A stretch of DNA of 64,000 bases, taken from Anaerostipes sp. (lineage in GTDB: Bacteria; Bacillota; Clostridia; Lachnospirales; Lachnospiraceae). The translations under genes and the position numbers were made by a program. Shown piece by piece: positions 24,941 to 33,641 of this stretch. The stretch is taken from contig JAQVEG010000005.1 of assembly GCA_028697725.1 (NCBI GenBank), forward strand, positions 34,125 to 98,124, written 5' to 3'. The notes beneath the pieces are model-generated. The model was given only the letters and a program-made list of their open reading frames with translations. It had not been told where the DNA came from and ran no database searches. How positions within the stretch are numbered: the stretch's first letter is position 1; every line of letters begins with the position of its first letter.

Positions 24941-27010
24941 TTATTTCTCCTTTTCTCGATTTACAATTTTTAAAATATCTTCTGTCTTTTTTGCTTCTTT
25001 CATCTGCTGTAATAACTCTTTGTCTTCTAGAATTTCATTTACTTGAGATAACATCAACAAATGTTTTGTTACATCTGGTGTTCCAATCATGATAACAACA
25101 TCTGCCATCATATACCCATTGATATCAATCTTTTCTGGTAATGTTAAAAGTGAGATACACACTCTGTTGACACCATCTTCTACACCTGCATGTACGATAA
25201 TCACGCCTTCTGCAATCATGATATAGGGCTTATCTTTTTGAATACTTTCAATTGACTTTTCTACATACCTCTTTGCAATTGCCTTTGTTGAAAGCAATGG
25301 CTCTGCCACAACCTGAATTGCTTCTTCCCACTGTAAATGTCGATCAGTAATTTGAATCATATCCTTTGTTAGTACCGTTTTTAATTCGATTTGATCTTGT
25401 CTTTTATGATGATGATTTTCATCATAATTTGTGGAAGATACACCCATTGCAATTTTAAGTTCCTTCATCAAGCTGCTTTTATCTTGAATAATTGCATATT
25501 TTTCTATCACATTTACAATATCCGTCATTTCAATTTGATGAAGAATCACTCCATTTAGTTCGCCTAATACCTTCTCTCTGAATTTTCTTTTTGACTTCTC
25601 ATCAAAAAATGGTTTTGCCAAGAACTGAATTTTATCTGTTTCAAGTCTTACCATAGAAAATACAATATCAAAATCTTCTTGGTATTTATCAAATTCTCTC
25701 ATGGACAAACACTTTATAAACTCAATTTCCGGAAACATTTCCTGCAAATTAAAAAACAAGAAATTGGAAACAGATACACCATTGGCACAAACAACTAAGG
25801 CTCGCTTTCTCTTATTAGAAATATTGATAATGCCTTCCCTTCTTAGCCATCCACCAAATAGTGCAGTGATATAAACTAATTCTTCATCTGGGAAATCCGC
25901 ATTTAGATACTCTTCAAAAAAGCGAATTGATTTTCGTACCATCATATGTAAAGAGTGATATTGAGGCAGCACCATGTCTTTGATACTTTGTTCAATATGA
26001 TAGTGATATTTTATTCGGTATAAAGCTGGTTTAATATGTTGCTGCAAAGCCTCTAGTAAAGCTTCTCGTTCCTGAAATGTAACACATGCAATTTTTTCAA
26101 ATTCTTTGATTGTTTTTTGAGATACTCGAAGAATTTCATTTTCATCTTGACCGACCTCGTTTTGAAATCCATGAAAGTTAGAAATTTGTATTTGTGCTGC
26201 CAAAAAAAGTCTTTCTGTTGCAGATGTTATTTGATGCCTTTTTGCAAATTCTGTAACCACAGAATATTCCTTCGTCCCTGCCACATGTTGAAACTCTTCT
26301 GGTAATTCTTTTATGATTCGTTTCTTCTCATTCCGAATTAAAACCAAGCTTAAAATATAAAGAAGTTCATTTAAACGTTCATCTGTAAAACGAATTTGTA
26401 ATTTGTTTTCTATTTCACTAATTTCATTCTTAATATTTCTAACTTGCTTTTCTTCAAGATTGCAGGTTTTAAAAATTACCGCCTTTCCATTTGGCATTTT
26501 CAAAACATTTCGGATCATAACAATCATTGCATCACGTTTTGCATACTCGCTTCCCACAAGATGATATCCATCCTGCCTGCTGTATATAATATCTAGTTCG
26601 TATTTTTCAATTTGGGCTTCTAGTTTTTTTACATCTGTCAAAAATGTGTTTTTACTAATATCTAACTTGGAAGTGAAATGATAAATTGATAAACTGTCTT
26701 TGCTGCAAAATAATGTAAGGAAAATCAAATATGTTCTTTCATTTTCTGAATATACATAAATCGTATTTTCAGATACAACTTCCTGTTTTTGATATTCTTC
26801 TAACACTGGAACTGGAACAACGAATTTCCCTGTTCTCAATCTTTCGATTTTAGGAAATTCATTATCTAATAAATAATCATTAATTTTTTCAATGGTATAA
26901 CTTAACTGTTTTCTAGAAAGTCCGAGATTATTCTCTATTTCTTTGCCACTGATTGCTGGATTATTTACTATCAGTTCTAAAACTGAATATCCTCTCTCAT
27001 CTAAATACAC
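24941..27010 (-). CDS. PRD/EIIB/EIIA transcriptional regulator (BglG/MtlR type)
   Basis: This 689-residue PTS-controlled transcription activator has two N-terminal helix-turn-helix units (about 1-60 and 85-155). Two PRD domains follow (about 195-300 and 305-405). An EIIB-gat-like domain at 410-490 has the cysteine in VVCANGVSVS. An EIIA-fru-like domain at 545-689 has the histidine in IIVHAGVEDGV. Phosphorylation of these domains by the PTS reports sugar supply. It lies inside the operon it most likely controls, between the DhaK and aldolase genes. The start is a GTG with GAGAGG nine bases upstream. Its target may be the inverted repeat at 30384-30418. Confidence 0.9.
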   Translation of the reverse strand: MYLDERGYSVLELIVNNPAISGKEIENNLGLSRKQLSYTIEKINDYLLDNEFPKIERLRTGKFVVPVPVLEEYQKQEVVSENTIYVYSENERTYLIFLTLFCSKDSLSIYHFTSKLDISKNTFLTDVKKLEAQIEKYELDIIYSRQDGYHLVGSEYAKRDAMIVMIRNVLKMPNGKAVIFKTCNLEEKQVRNIKNEISEIENKLQIRFTDERLNELLYILSLVLIRNEKKRIIKELPEEFQHVAGTKEYSVVTEFAKRHQITSATERLFLAAQIQISNFHGFQNEVGQDENEILRVSQKTIKEFEKIACVTFQEREALLEALQQHIKPALYRIKYHYHIEQSIKDMVLPQYHSLHMMVRKSIRFFEEYLNADFPDEELVYITALFGGWLRREGIINISNKRKRALVVCANGVSVSNFLFFNLQEMFPEIEFIKCLSMREFDKYQEDFDIVFSMVRLETDKIQFLAKPFFDEKSKRKFREKVLGELNGVILHQIEMTDIVNVIEKYAIIQDKSSLMKELKIAMGVSSTNYDENHHHKRQDQIELKTVLTKDMIQITDRHLQWEEAIQVVAEPLLSTKAIAKRYVEKSIESIQKDKPYIMIAEGVIIVHAGVEDGVNRVCISLLTLPEKIDINGYMMADVVIMIGTPDVTKHLLMLSQVNEILEDKELLQQMKEAKKTEDILKIVNREKEK

Positions 27011-27043
27011 AATGCTATACCTCTCTAAATATTGGGTTAAAAC

Positions 27044-28054
27044 TTATTCATGAATTTCCAGTCCTGGACACTTTGCATCAAGACTTAATAATTCTTTTAA
27101 TTCATCATCAAGCTTCATAATTGTCAAGGCTGCTCCATTCATATCTAATGAAGTGACATAATCTCCAACAAAAACACGTGCAATCTTTATTCCATGCTCT
27201 GTCATATATGCCTCTATCTCATCATACAAAACATATAATTCCATAATTGGTGTTGCACCTAGTCCAGAGACAATAACTGCTATTTCTTCTTTTTCCTCAA
27301 CCTCAAGATCATCCACTACAGTTTTTGCCATAGCTTCTGCTATTTCTTTTGCAGATTTTATTGGTTGTACATGAATCCCTGGTTCTCCATGATGTCCAAT
27401 CCCAAACTCCATGTCACCTTCCTTTATTTCAAAATTCGGATGTCCCACAGCTGGAATAGCACATGGACTCAAACCAACACATATACTTCTCGTATTATCT
27501 ACTGCTTTTTGTGCAGAAGCGATAACTTCATCTAAGGAGCCACCTTTTGCAGCTCTTGCTCCTCCGATTTTCCACATAAAAACTCCACCAGCAATTCCAT
27601 GTCTTTTTTCTTTCGTTTCTTTTGGAGATGAGGCAACATCATCATTGGCAATTACATATTTTACTGTAACGCCCTGTTTCTTTGCTTTTCTAATTGCCAT
27701 CTTCACATTCATGTTGTCCCCTGCATAATTTCCAAATAGACAGGCAACTCCATTTCCTGCATCAGCCTCCATAAATGCATCATAAAATGCTTGTGCAGAA
27801 GGAGAAGAGAAAACTTCTCCCACCGCTACTGCATCCATCATATTCTTTCCCACATAGCCAAGAAAACAAGGTTCATGCCCGCTTCCTCCACCAGTTACAA
27901 GTCCTACTTTCCCTTGCACTGGAGCGTCTATGTATTTTACAACACGATTATTTTTATCTGACTGCACAATCAAGTCTTCATGCGCTTTCACAAACCCTTT
28001 TACCATGTCTTCCACGATGTAGTCTGGGTCATTGACAAATCTTTGCATATTCAC
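27044..28054 (-). CDS. dhaK: DhaK-type ketose-binding kinase subunit (copy A)
   Basis: This 336-residue DhaK-family protein carries GGGSGHEP (H60), the aspartate of GNYAGD (D113), and the covalent-binding histidine H222 in GHHGEPG. The pocket stretch CFLGYVG again differs from the AHAGYVG of authentic dihydroxyacetone kinases. It is the first kinase gene after the PTS genes and is separated from the other DhaK by the regulator and the aldolase. The two DhaK copies are clearly different in sequence, so two substrates or two enantiomers may be handled. The symbol refers to the family, not a proven substrate. Confidence 0.9.
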   Translation of the reverse strand: MNMQRFVNDPDYIVEDMVKGFVKAHEDLIVQSDKNNRVVKYIDAPVQGKVGLVTGGGSGHEPCFLGYVGKNMMDAVAVGEVFSSPSAQAFYDAFMEADAGNGVACLFGNYAGDNMNVKMAIRKAKKQGVTVKYVIANDDVASSPKETKEKRHGIAGGVFMWKIGGARAAKGGSLDEVIASAQKAVDNTRSICVGLSPCAIPAVGHPNFEIKEGDMEFGIGHHGEPGIHVQPIKSAKEIAEAMAKTVVDDLEVEEKEEIAVIVSGLGATPIMELYVLYDEIEAYMTEHGIKIARVFVGDYVTSLDMNGAALTIMKLDDELKELLSLDAKCPGLEIHE

Positions 28055-28090
28055 ACCTCGTTTTCTTTTCTCTATGATTGATTGGATTCT

Positions 28091-29467
28091 TTAGTTAATT
28101 TCTCTTCCTTCTCTTTCTTCTTTTCCTAAATACTTATAAAGAGCAACAAAGCATACAACAAAAATCACACACAATGCAATTGGTAAGAAATTACCATCCA
28201 TAACCTTAAATAAATGAGAAAATGCATAGGTTTGAATTGGTCCATCAATGGAACTACAAGAAATTAATTCACCTGCTTTTAAACTAACAGCTCCGGTTGT
28301 TCTTGCTAAATCAGATACAAATGGTGCCATAATTGTTCCAACCCATAAGTAAGCTGGTGCAAAAATCAAAACTAAAATACACATACGAATTACATTTCCA
28401 CCAGTTACTAAGAATGCTGCTACAGCAATGGCGTTATTTACAATTCCTGCAAATGGAAGTAATTCATTTCCTGGTAAAAACATAGAGTAAACTAATGTTG
28501 CAGGGATTGCAAAAAATACTGCTAACCAGATTTCATTTGCTCCACCCATAAAAGGCCAGTCAAGACCTACAACTAAAGTTCTGTCTTGGAACTTCTTATT
28601 CATAAATGTACTGATTGCTGTAGAAATTGGTTCTAATGCCATCATAAAATACTTTGAAATAACTGGGAATAACGTTAAAGCTGCAGATGCTTGAATACCA
28701 AGTGTTAAAATTGCTGCCACTTTATATCGAGCAAGTACACCAAATACAATACCTAAAATAAATCCTAAAACATGACTTTCTGCAAAAATACCAATTTTGT
28801 CTTTTAAGACTGCTGCATCAAATCTTCTGTTTAGTCCAGGTATTTTCTTTAACAAACAATCAATTGGGAACATAAAAATACTTGTAAATCCCATTTTATG
28901 TGTACAAGTTACTCCTGGGATTCCTGATAATTTTTCAATACGATATTGATACATATCTGCCATTTTAAGTTCAAATATAATTTGGATTCCAGCTGTTACA
29001 AATGCGATTGCAATAGATCCAGCTGTTCCAAAATAAGGTTTACATACTGCTGCTACTGCAACACCAGTAAATATTTTCCCCCAAACATTCCATAAGTCGG
29101 CATTGAATGTTTTTGTTTTGTTAATAATAAGCATTACAATGTTAATTCCAATCATAAGTGGGAACATTAAAAATGCATATGGCCACGACCATGCAATGGC
29201 TGAAAGTGTTGTCCATCCTCCATCAACGATTGGAAGATTGATTCCTGTACTTTTTAACATTGCTTCTGCTGCAGGACCAATTGCTCCTGACATAAATCCG
29301 ATTAACATTGACATACCAGTAAATGCAACACCTAATGTAATACCTGCTGAAATCGCTTCTTTTAATTTCATTCCTACAATGAGTCCTGCAATAATGATGA
29401 TAATTGGCACAAAAATTGCTGCTCCTAGACTCAATAGCCAATTAATAATATTTTGTAAAATATCCAT
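28091..29467 (-). CDS. PTS galactitol-family transporter subunit IIC
   Basis: This 458-residue polytopic membrane permease belongs to the Gat (galactitol/SgcC) class. About ten or more hydrophobic segments, the GIPGVTCTHKMGF loop and the DWPFMGGANEIW region are typical of this class. It transports a polyol or ketose and hands it to IIB for phosphorylation. It is part of a clean IIA-IIB-IIC set followed by kinase genes. Members of this class move galactitol, arabitol, pentoses and tetritols, so the sugar is not set by sequence. The absence of a polyol-phosphate dehydrogenase in the operon speaks against classical galactitol breakdown. Confidence 0.9.
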   Translation of the reverse strand: MDILQNIINWLLSLGAAIFVPIIIIIAGLIVGMKLKEAISAGITLGVAFTGMSMLIGFMSGAIGPAAEAMLKSTGINLPIVDGGWTTLSAIAWSWPYAFLMFPLMIGINIVMLIINKTKTFNADLWNVWGKIFTGVAVAAVCKPYFGTAGSIAIAFVTAGIQIIFELKMADMYQYRIEKLSGIPGVTCTHKMGFTSIFMFPIDCLLKKIPGLNRRFDAAVLKDKIGIFAESHVLGFILGIVFGVLARYKVAAILTLGIQASAALTLFPVISKYFMMALEPISTAISTFMNKKFQDRTLVVGLDWPFMGGANEIWLAVFFAIPATLVYSMFLPGNELLPFAGIVNNAIAVAAFLVTGGNVIRMCILVLIFAPAYLWVGTIMAPFVSDLARTTGAVSLKAGELISCSSIDGPIQTYAFSHLFKVMDGNFLPIALCVIFVVCFVALYKYLGKEEREGREIN

Positions 29468-29498
29468 ATAGTTTTCCTCCGTCTCTTTCTTAATTTAT

Positions 29499-29777
29499 CT
29501 AACTGTTCACTGCATCAACAATCTTTTGAAATTCTACATCTTGTCCTACACCAGTTAAAAATGCAATTCCATTAATTACTGGAATTGGGTATTCTTTTGT
29601 TACTTTTGTAATTGCAATATAGGCTACACTCTTGTCGATATAACGATCCACAGATTTAATGTCAACTGCAATAACCTCTGCTGGAACTTTATTATCTTTT
29701 AATAGACGATTCACCTTGCTCGCAACTGTTTGTGATGTTGCCACTCCACTTCCACATGCTACAACTATTTGTTTCAT
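29499..29777 (-). CDS. PTS galactitol-family subunit IIB
   Basis: This 92-residue cytosolic phosphocarrier has the P-loop-like phospho-cysteine site ACGSGVATS (C8) at its very start, the signature of GatB-type IIB. It receives phosphate from IIA and passes it to the sugar in IIC. The length is normal for the family. It lies 31 bases upstream of IIC and 38 downstream of IIA, each with its own ribosome-binding site. Confidence 0.92.
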   Translation of the reverse strand: MKQIVVACGSGVATSQTVASKVNRLLKDNKVPAEVIAVDIKSVDRYIDKSVAYIAITKVTKEYPIPVINGIAFLTGVGQDVEFQKIVDAVNS

Positions 29778-29815
29778 TTTCTACCTTCCTTTCGTGTACT
29801 TATCTCACTGTTTCC

Positions 29816-30280
29816 TTACATTCCTTCCATAGATAAGATTGCATTCATATAATCTTCTACAGACGTTGCACTTTCTAGTGTCTCCATTAGTTCTTTTCTT
29901 TGAAAATTTTGAACTAATACTTGTAATAATTCTACATGCTCATCTGAACGCTTAAATCCAAGCATAAAGATAAATTTCACATCATGCTGCTGATCATTTG
30001 CAGCCATCTCACACCACTTTACAGATTGTTTCAATCTTGTCGCAGCAATAAACGGATTTATGATATGCTGTGGATCTGCATGAGGAATTGCAACTGGAAA
30101 AGGCTCAATCGCCAATGCTGTTGGGAATTCTGCTTCTCTTTCCATGATTGCGTTCTTAAATGTAGATTTTACATAACCAAGTGTCTCAAGTTTGTCTGCC
30201 ATCTTTTCAAAGAAGTCTTTTTGATTAACAACTTCCATGTCAAGCTGGATTAACTCTTTATGGATCATTTCACGCTTCAA
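29816..30280 (-). CDS. PTS fructose/galactitol-type subunit IIA
   Basis: This 154-residue cytosolic phosphocarrier of the EIIA-fru/mtl fold has the phosphorylated histidine H67 in AIPHADPQHI and the usual late segment LLQVLVQNFQ. It is the first gene of the nine-gene operon. Upstream lie TATAAT (30340-30335), a poor -35 (TTGCGT) at 18 bases and a TTGCGCA inverted repeat, consistent with activator-dependent expression by the PRD regulator encoded in the operon. Confidence 0.92.
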   Translation of the reverse strand: MKREMIHKELIQLDMEVVNQKDFFEKMADKLETLGYVKSTFKNAIMEREAEFPTALAIEPFPVAIPHADPQHIINPFIAATRLKQSVKWCEMAANDQQHDVKFIFMLGFKRSDEHVELLQVLVQNFQRKELMETLESATSVEDYMNAILSMEGM

Positions 30281-30334
30281 TAATTTATCCTCCTTTTTTA
30301 TGTCCCCCGAAAGAGTATCGCTTTCTACAAGATA

Positions 30335-30418
30335 ATTATAACTTTTTCATTTCTTTCCACGCAATCCTAATTGGGTCCTATTATTGCGCACCGAATTGCT
30401 CATCACAATAATGCGCAA
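30335..30418 (-). promoter_or_regulatory. Promoter and inverted-repeat operator of the PTS-Dha operon
   Basis: On the minus strand TTGCGT (30364-30359), 18 bases, TATAAT (30340-30335). Upstream is the inverted repeat TTGCGCA / TGCGCAA (arms 30384-30390 and 30412-30418, 21-base spacer), about 20 bases before the -35. The weak -35 and the upstream repeat suit an activator site. Confidence 0.5.
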
Positions 30419-30452
30419 TTTTTTTGCACATACTTAAAAATGGAAAAAACCA

Positions 30453-30483
30453 CAAAAAAAAGAAGAGGAAAAATTCCTCTTCT
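30453..30483 (-). terminator. Terminator of corA
   Basis: A perfect 10-bp stem AGAAGAGGAA / TTCCTCTTCT with a 3-base loop is followed on the minus strand by eight T residues. It lies 7 bases after the corA stop. Confidence 0.85.
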
Positions 30484-30490
30484 CGCCTTC

Positions 30491-31438
30491 TTATAATAAA
30501 TTCTTTCGCTTTAAAATTGCAAATGCCACAGTGCAAATTGCAACTGTAATCAAAAATATAATCCCAAATCCATAGGGACTTCTTGAAAATGGCATCCCTA
30601 TACTATTCACATTCATACCATAAAGTCCAGATATCATAGTTGGAAGTTCTAACACAATAGTAATCGCTGCTAAAAACTTCATCACTTGATTTAGGTTATT
30701 GTCAATAATTGAACTAAACAAAGACATGGTATTTCTAAGAATATTATGATAAATATCCGTCATCTCCATTGCCTGTTTATTCTCAATAATAACATCCTCA
30801 AGAAGTTCCTGATCTTCTTCATAATATCTAAGTCCAATGTGCTTTCTAAGTTTCTCTAACACAACTTCATTGGACTTTAAAGAAGTTGTAAAATACACAA
30901 GACACTTCTCTAAATCATATAATTGGATTAAATCTTTATTCTTTGATGTCTCGTGCAAAATCTCTTCTATTTGATTGGCCCTCTGGTCTATCATTCGGAG
31001 ATAATACAAAAACAACGATGCATTATGATATAAAATCTGATATACAAATCTTGTCTTCATATATGTATAAAATTTAGGAACTAAACCATCAATAAATTGC
31101 TTTAAAATATTGGTTTCTTCCAAACATACTGTAAATACAACTTTATCAGTAATAAAAATCCCCAGCGGAATAGTCTCATACCTCTTAGAATCATCTTCAT
31201 TGCGGACCACTGGTATATTCACCAAAATCATCGTATAATCTGATTCATATTCTAATCGAGAACGTTCTTCTTCATCTAGCGGTGCCCGCAAATCATCTAA
31301 ATCAATGTGATAGCGGTCAGATACATATTGTAATTCTGCTGCTGAAGGATCTGTCATCGATACCCAGGATTCCTTTTCTATGGTGTCAATTTCAACGACA
31401 TCGTCTTTATCATTATAGCTTTTATATATCCGATACAT
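30491..31438 (-). CDS. corA: CorA-family divalent-cation transporter
   Basis: This 315-residue membrane protein has a large cytosolic N-domain and two C-terminal helices. The pore signature YGMN stands in SGLYGMNV at about residue 274, followed by the extracellular loop and the last helix with a basic tail KRKNLL. CorA pentamers admit Mg2+, and some relatives carry Co2+ or Ni2+. It is a single gene with its own promoter (TTGCGA-N17-TATAAT) and a strong terminator, unrelated in function to the adjacent PTS operon. Confidence 0.93.
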   Translation of the reverse strand: MYRIYKSYNDKDDVVEIDTIEKESWVSMTDPSAAELQYVSDRYHIDLDDLRAPLDEEERSRLEYESDYTMILVNIPVVRNEDDSKRYETIPLGIFITDKVVFTVCLEETNILKQFIDGLVPKFYTYMKTRFVYQILYHNASLFLYYLRMIDQRANQIEEILHETSKNKDLIQLYDLEKCLVYFTTSLKSNEVVLEKLRKHIGLRYYEEDQELLEDVIIENKQAMEMTDIYHNILRNTMSLFSSIIDNNLNQVMKFLAAITIVLELPTMISGLYGMNVNSIGMPFSRSPYGFGIIFLITVAICTVAFAILKRKNLL

Positions 31439-31462
31439 ACCATTTGTTCCTTTCCCAGAATC

Positions 31463-31517
31463 ATAATCAAGTAAAAATCTCTCACTTGATTATAACAATA
31501 GGAGCGTCATGTCGCAA
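31463..31517 (-). promoter_or_regulatory. corA promoter and 5' hairpin
   Basis: On the minus strand TTGCGA (31517-31512), 17 bases, TATAAT (31494-31489). A 10-bp inverted repeat ATAATCAAGT / ACTTGATTAT (31463-31472, 31484-31493) overlaps the -10 and could be an operator or an RNA hairpin. No T-tract follows, so it is not a normal terminator for the upstream oxidoreductase gene. Confidence 0.5.
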
Positions 31518-31522
31518 TGATT

Positions 31523-32494
31523 TTATTCAAATGGATACTTCATTCCCCATTGGTTTCTTACACTGGACAAAATATGCATCACATCTCTGGATATTTCCAT
31601 TGCATTGTCTTCATAGGTTCCCTCTATGGTTCCTTCCATGGCTTCTACTTCATAAAGAAGTGCATCTTCTGTCTTTCCAGCTTCTATAGTCTCAACTTCC
31701 CCTGTTGCTGTATTTGTAATTGTTCCTTTCATAGCTCTTGGGTATTCGTATACTTCAATATATCCTTCGTCTCCTGTTACGACTCCACGCTTTGGCTGTT
31801 TTGCCTGAATGGTTAAACTCATAACTACCATCTGTTCTAGAGAATTCTTCATAATGATACCACACTGCTCGTCTACACCTGTTGGAGCGTATTTCATTGT
31901 TGTTAAGATTGTATTTGGTGTTTCATCTAAAAATGTACGTGCAAAGGTTGTGGCATATCCACCAATATCAAGAAGCGCTCCTCCAGCAGCTTCCATGGCA
32001 TAAAAACGGTTGGTGTAATCTTTTCCTTTATTGCTTCCAAAGTTTACTTGAACCATTTTCACTTCTCCAATGGCACCTTCTTTTATTCTCTCTTTTAATT
32101 TCTTAAATAAAGGCATATGAGAAATCGTCATAGCTTCACGAAGGATCAAATCTTTTGACTTTGCAAGTTCCACAACTTCCTCTAGCTGATGATCATTCAC
32201 TGTAATTGCCTTCTCACATAATACATGCTTTCCAGCATTCAAGGCTTCCTTTATATTCTCATAATGAACTCCATGAGGTGTTGCAATATAAATAATATCA
32301 ACTTCTTGATCTTCTAACATCTCTTGATATGTTTCATATATTTTGCGAATTTTATGCTTCATTGCAAATGTTTCTGCCTTTGATTTTGTTCTTCCACACA
32401 CAGCATAAGCTTTTTTTCCATGTTTTTCTAGTGCTTCTGCCATCTCTCCTGCGATTCCTCCGCAGCCCATAATTCCCCATTTTAAATCAGCCAT
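31523..32494 (-). CDS. Gfo/Idh/MocA-family oxidoreductase
   Basis: This 323-residue NAD(P)-dependent dehydrogenase has a Rossmann domain at 1-120 with GIMGCGGIAG and the second motif CEKAITVN, where proline of the usual EKP is alanine. A C-terminal alpha/beta substrate domain includes the conserved GGALLDIGGYATTFAR. The family acts on sugars, inositols and dihydrodiols, and this subgroup resembles trans-1,2-dihydrobenzenediol or scyllo-inositol dehydrogenases. The start overlaps the end of rpiA by 8 bases, so translation is coupled and a role in pentose or sugar metabolism is plausible. The substrate is unknown. Confidence 0.88.
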   Translation of the reverse strand: MADLKWGIMGCGGIAGEMAEALEKHGKKAYAVCGRTKSKAETFAMKHKIRKIYETYQEMLEDQEVDIIYIATPHGVHYENIKEALNAGKHVLCEKAITVNDHQLEEVVELAKSKDLILREAMTISHMPLFKKLKERIKEGAIGEVKMVQVNFGSNKGKDYTNRFYAMEAAGGALLDIGGYATTFARTFLDETPNTILTTMKYAPTGVDEQCGIIMKNSLEQMVVMSLTIQAKQPKRGVVTGDEGYIEVYEYPRAMKGTITNTATGEVETIEAGKTEDALLYEVEAMEGTIEGTYEDNAMEISRDVMHILSSVRNQWGMKYPFE

Positions 32495-33125
32495 TCTTCT
32501 TCTCCTTTTCTATCATATAAGAATCATTTTGTGTAACCACAAGTGCTTTTGTTGCCACTTGATAAAACAAAGATGTCTCAACAACTCCAGTGAAACTTTT
32601 TAGTATATTGTCTATCTCTCCCATGTCCATCTTACTGTCTTCGATAAAAACTTCCATTAATTCAGGCGTTCTCATCTGATATGTCATATTCATCTTGGAA
32701 AGCTTAGATGCAAGATATCCTTTTGCCTCTGGAACAATTTCTAACACTACTGGAAAATCATAAAAAAGTTTCGGCACAACCTTACTTTCATCCACCAACA
32801 GCATATATTCTTTTGCCATCTTTCCAATGATTTTTTCCTTTGTATGAATCCCTCCAGCACTTTTATATGCATTTAGCTGATAATCCACCTGATCACACCC
32901 ATCAAATGCAATCTTAACCTCTGATACTTCTTCTGTTAAAAGTACTGTAATTCCCAGCTTTTCACAATGTTTTTTTGTATCCTTAGAAGGCGTTACCACT
33001 GATACTCCTGGTCGCTCAGCTCTTACATATTCAGCTAAATAGGCAATGGTAGATCCTCCACCTAATCCAATGATACCATGTTCTGGAACAAATTTTAAAG
33101 CTTCTTTTGCACATCTTTTTTTCAT
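32487..33125 (-). CDS. rpiA: Ribose-5-phosphate isomerase A
   Basis: This 212-residue enzyme interconverts ribose-5-phosphate and ribulose-5-phosphate in the pentose phosphate pathway. Motifs are GLGGGST (phosphate loop), FDGCDQVD and GGIHTKEK with the catalytic lysine and acid. The length is slightly shorter than typical (about 220). The start has AGGAGG six bases upstream. It heads a two-gene operon with a Gfo/Idh oxidoreductase under a TTGACA-N16-TAAAAT promoter, back to back with the promoter of a small membrane-protein gene. Confidence 0.92.
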   Translation of the reverse strand: MKKRCAKEALKFVPEHGIIGLGGGSTIAYLAEYVRAERPGVSVVTPSKDTKKHCEKLGITVLLTEEVSEVKIAFDGCDQVDYQLNAYKSAGGIHTKEKIIGKMAKEYMLLVDESKVVPKLFYDFPVVLEIVPEAKGYLASKLSKMNMTYQMRTPELMEVFIEDSKMDMGEIDNILKSFTGVVETSLFYQVATKALVVTQNDSYMIEKEKKNG

Positions 33126-33161
33126 AAGACCTCCTGATTAAGAAATATATTTTCTCTTTAT

Positions 33162-33225
33162 ATTTTATCACGAAATTATATTTTGTCAACGTGTGATTGC
33201 ATTTTATAATATTTCATATTACAAT
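33162..33225. promoter_or_regulatory. Divergent promoters for rpiA and the small membrane protein
   Basis: Minus strand: TTGACA (33189-33184), 16 bases, TAAAAT (33167-33162), driving rpiA. Plus strand: TTGCAT (33197-33202), 17 bases, TACAAT (33220-33225), driving the gene at 33291. The two sets lie back to back. Confidence 0.65.
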
Positions 33226-33290
33226 TGTTACATAGGATGTTAGGAAATATCAAACCCTAACCATATCATTTAAAAGAAAGGAGCTTTTTG

Positions 33291-33584
33291 ATGAAAAAAA
33301 CCATAAAATTTTTATTCAAGTTGATTACTGCCATTGTATCTATTGGTGGAATCCTATACTTGGCAAGAGATCAAGTGAAAGAGATTATTGATAAAATAAG
33401 AAAATTAATTCAGACTAGGAATGTCTTTCATAATAATGATTTTGACAGTACCTTTGATGATGATTTTGATGATGACGATGATGAAATCTTCCCAGATGAA
33501 GCAAAGGATTCTAGAGATTACTTTACCATCAACATTACAGATGATGATGAAGAAAAACAAGAAGATGTCACAGAAATCAAGTAA
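33291..33584 (+). CDS. Small single-pass membrane protein with acidic tail
   Basis: This 97-residue protein of unknown function has a basic start (KKTIKF), one membrane helix at about 7-25, and a basic juxtamembrane stretch (KIRKLIQTR). An acidic tail with a DDDFDDDDDE run follows. It is likely anchored with the tail in the cytosol, by the positive-inside rule applied to the juxtamembrane lysines. ATG 33291 has AAAGGAG eight bases upstream. It is a monocistronic gene with its own promoter and a strong terminator. No homologous family is recognised. Confidence 0.75.
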   Translation: MKKTIKFLFKLITAIVSIGGILYLARDQVKEIIDKIRKLIQTRNVFHNNDFDSTFDDDFDDDDDEIFPDEAKDSRDYFTINITDDDEEKQEDVTEIK

Positions 33585-33586
33585 CC

Positions 33587-33626
33587 AAAAGCCCTGCTTT
33601 AGTTTTTCACTAAACAGGGCTTTTTT
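33587..33626 (+). terminator. Strong terminator after the small membrane protein gene
   Basis: AAAAGCCCTG / CAGGGCTTTT arms (33587-33596, 33615-33624) carry an inner TAGT/ACTA pair and end in T6. The A-run on the other side makes it work for the convergent secreted-protein gene too. Confidence 0.85.
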
Positions 33627-33641
33627 GAATCTATGCTTTTT

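Noticed and set aside
30305..30335. CcpA cre site downstream of the PTS-Dha promoter
   Set aside because: AGAAAGCGATACTC resembles cre only in its centre. The outer positions do not match.
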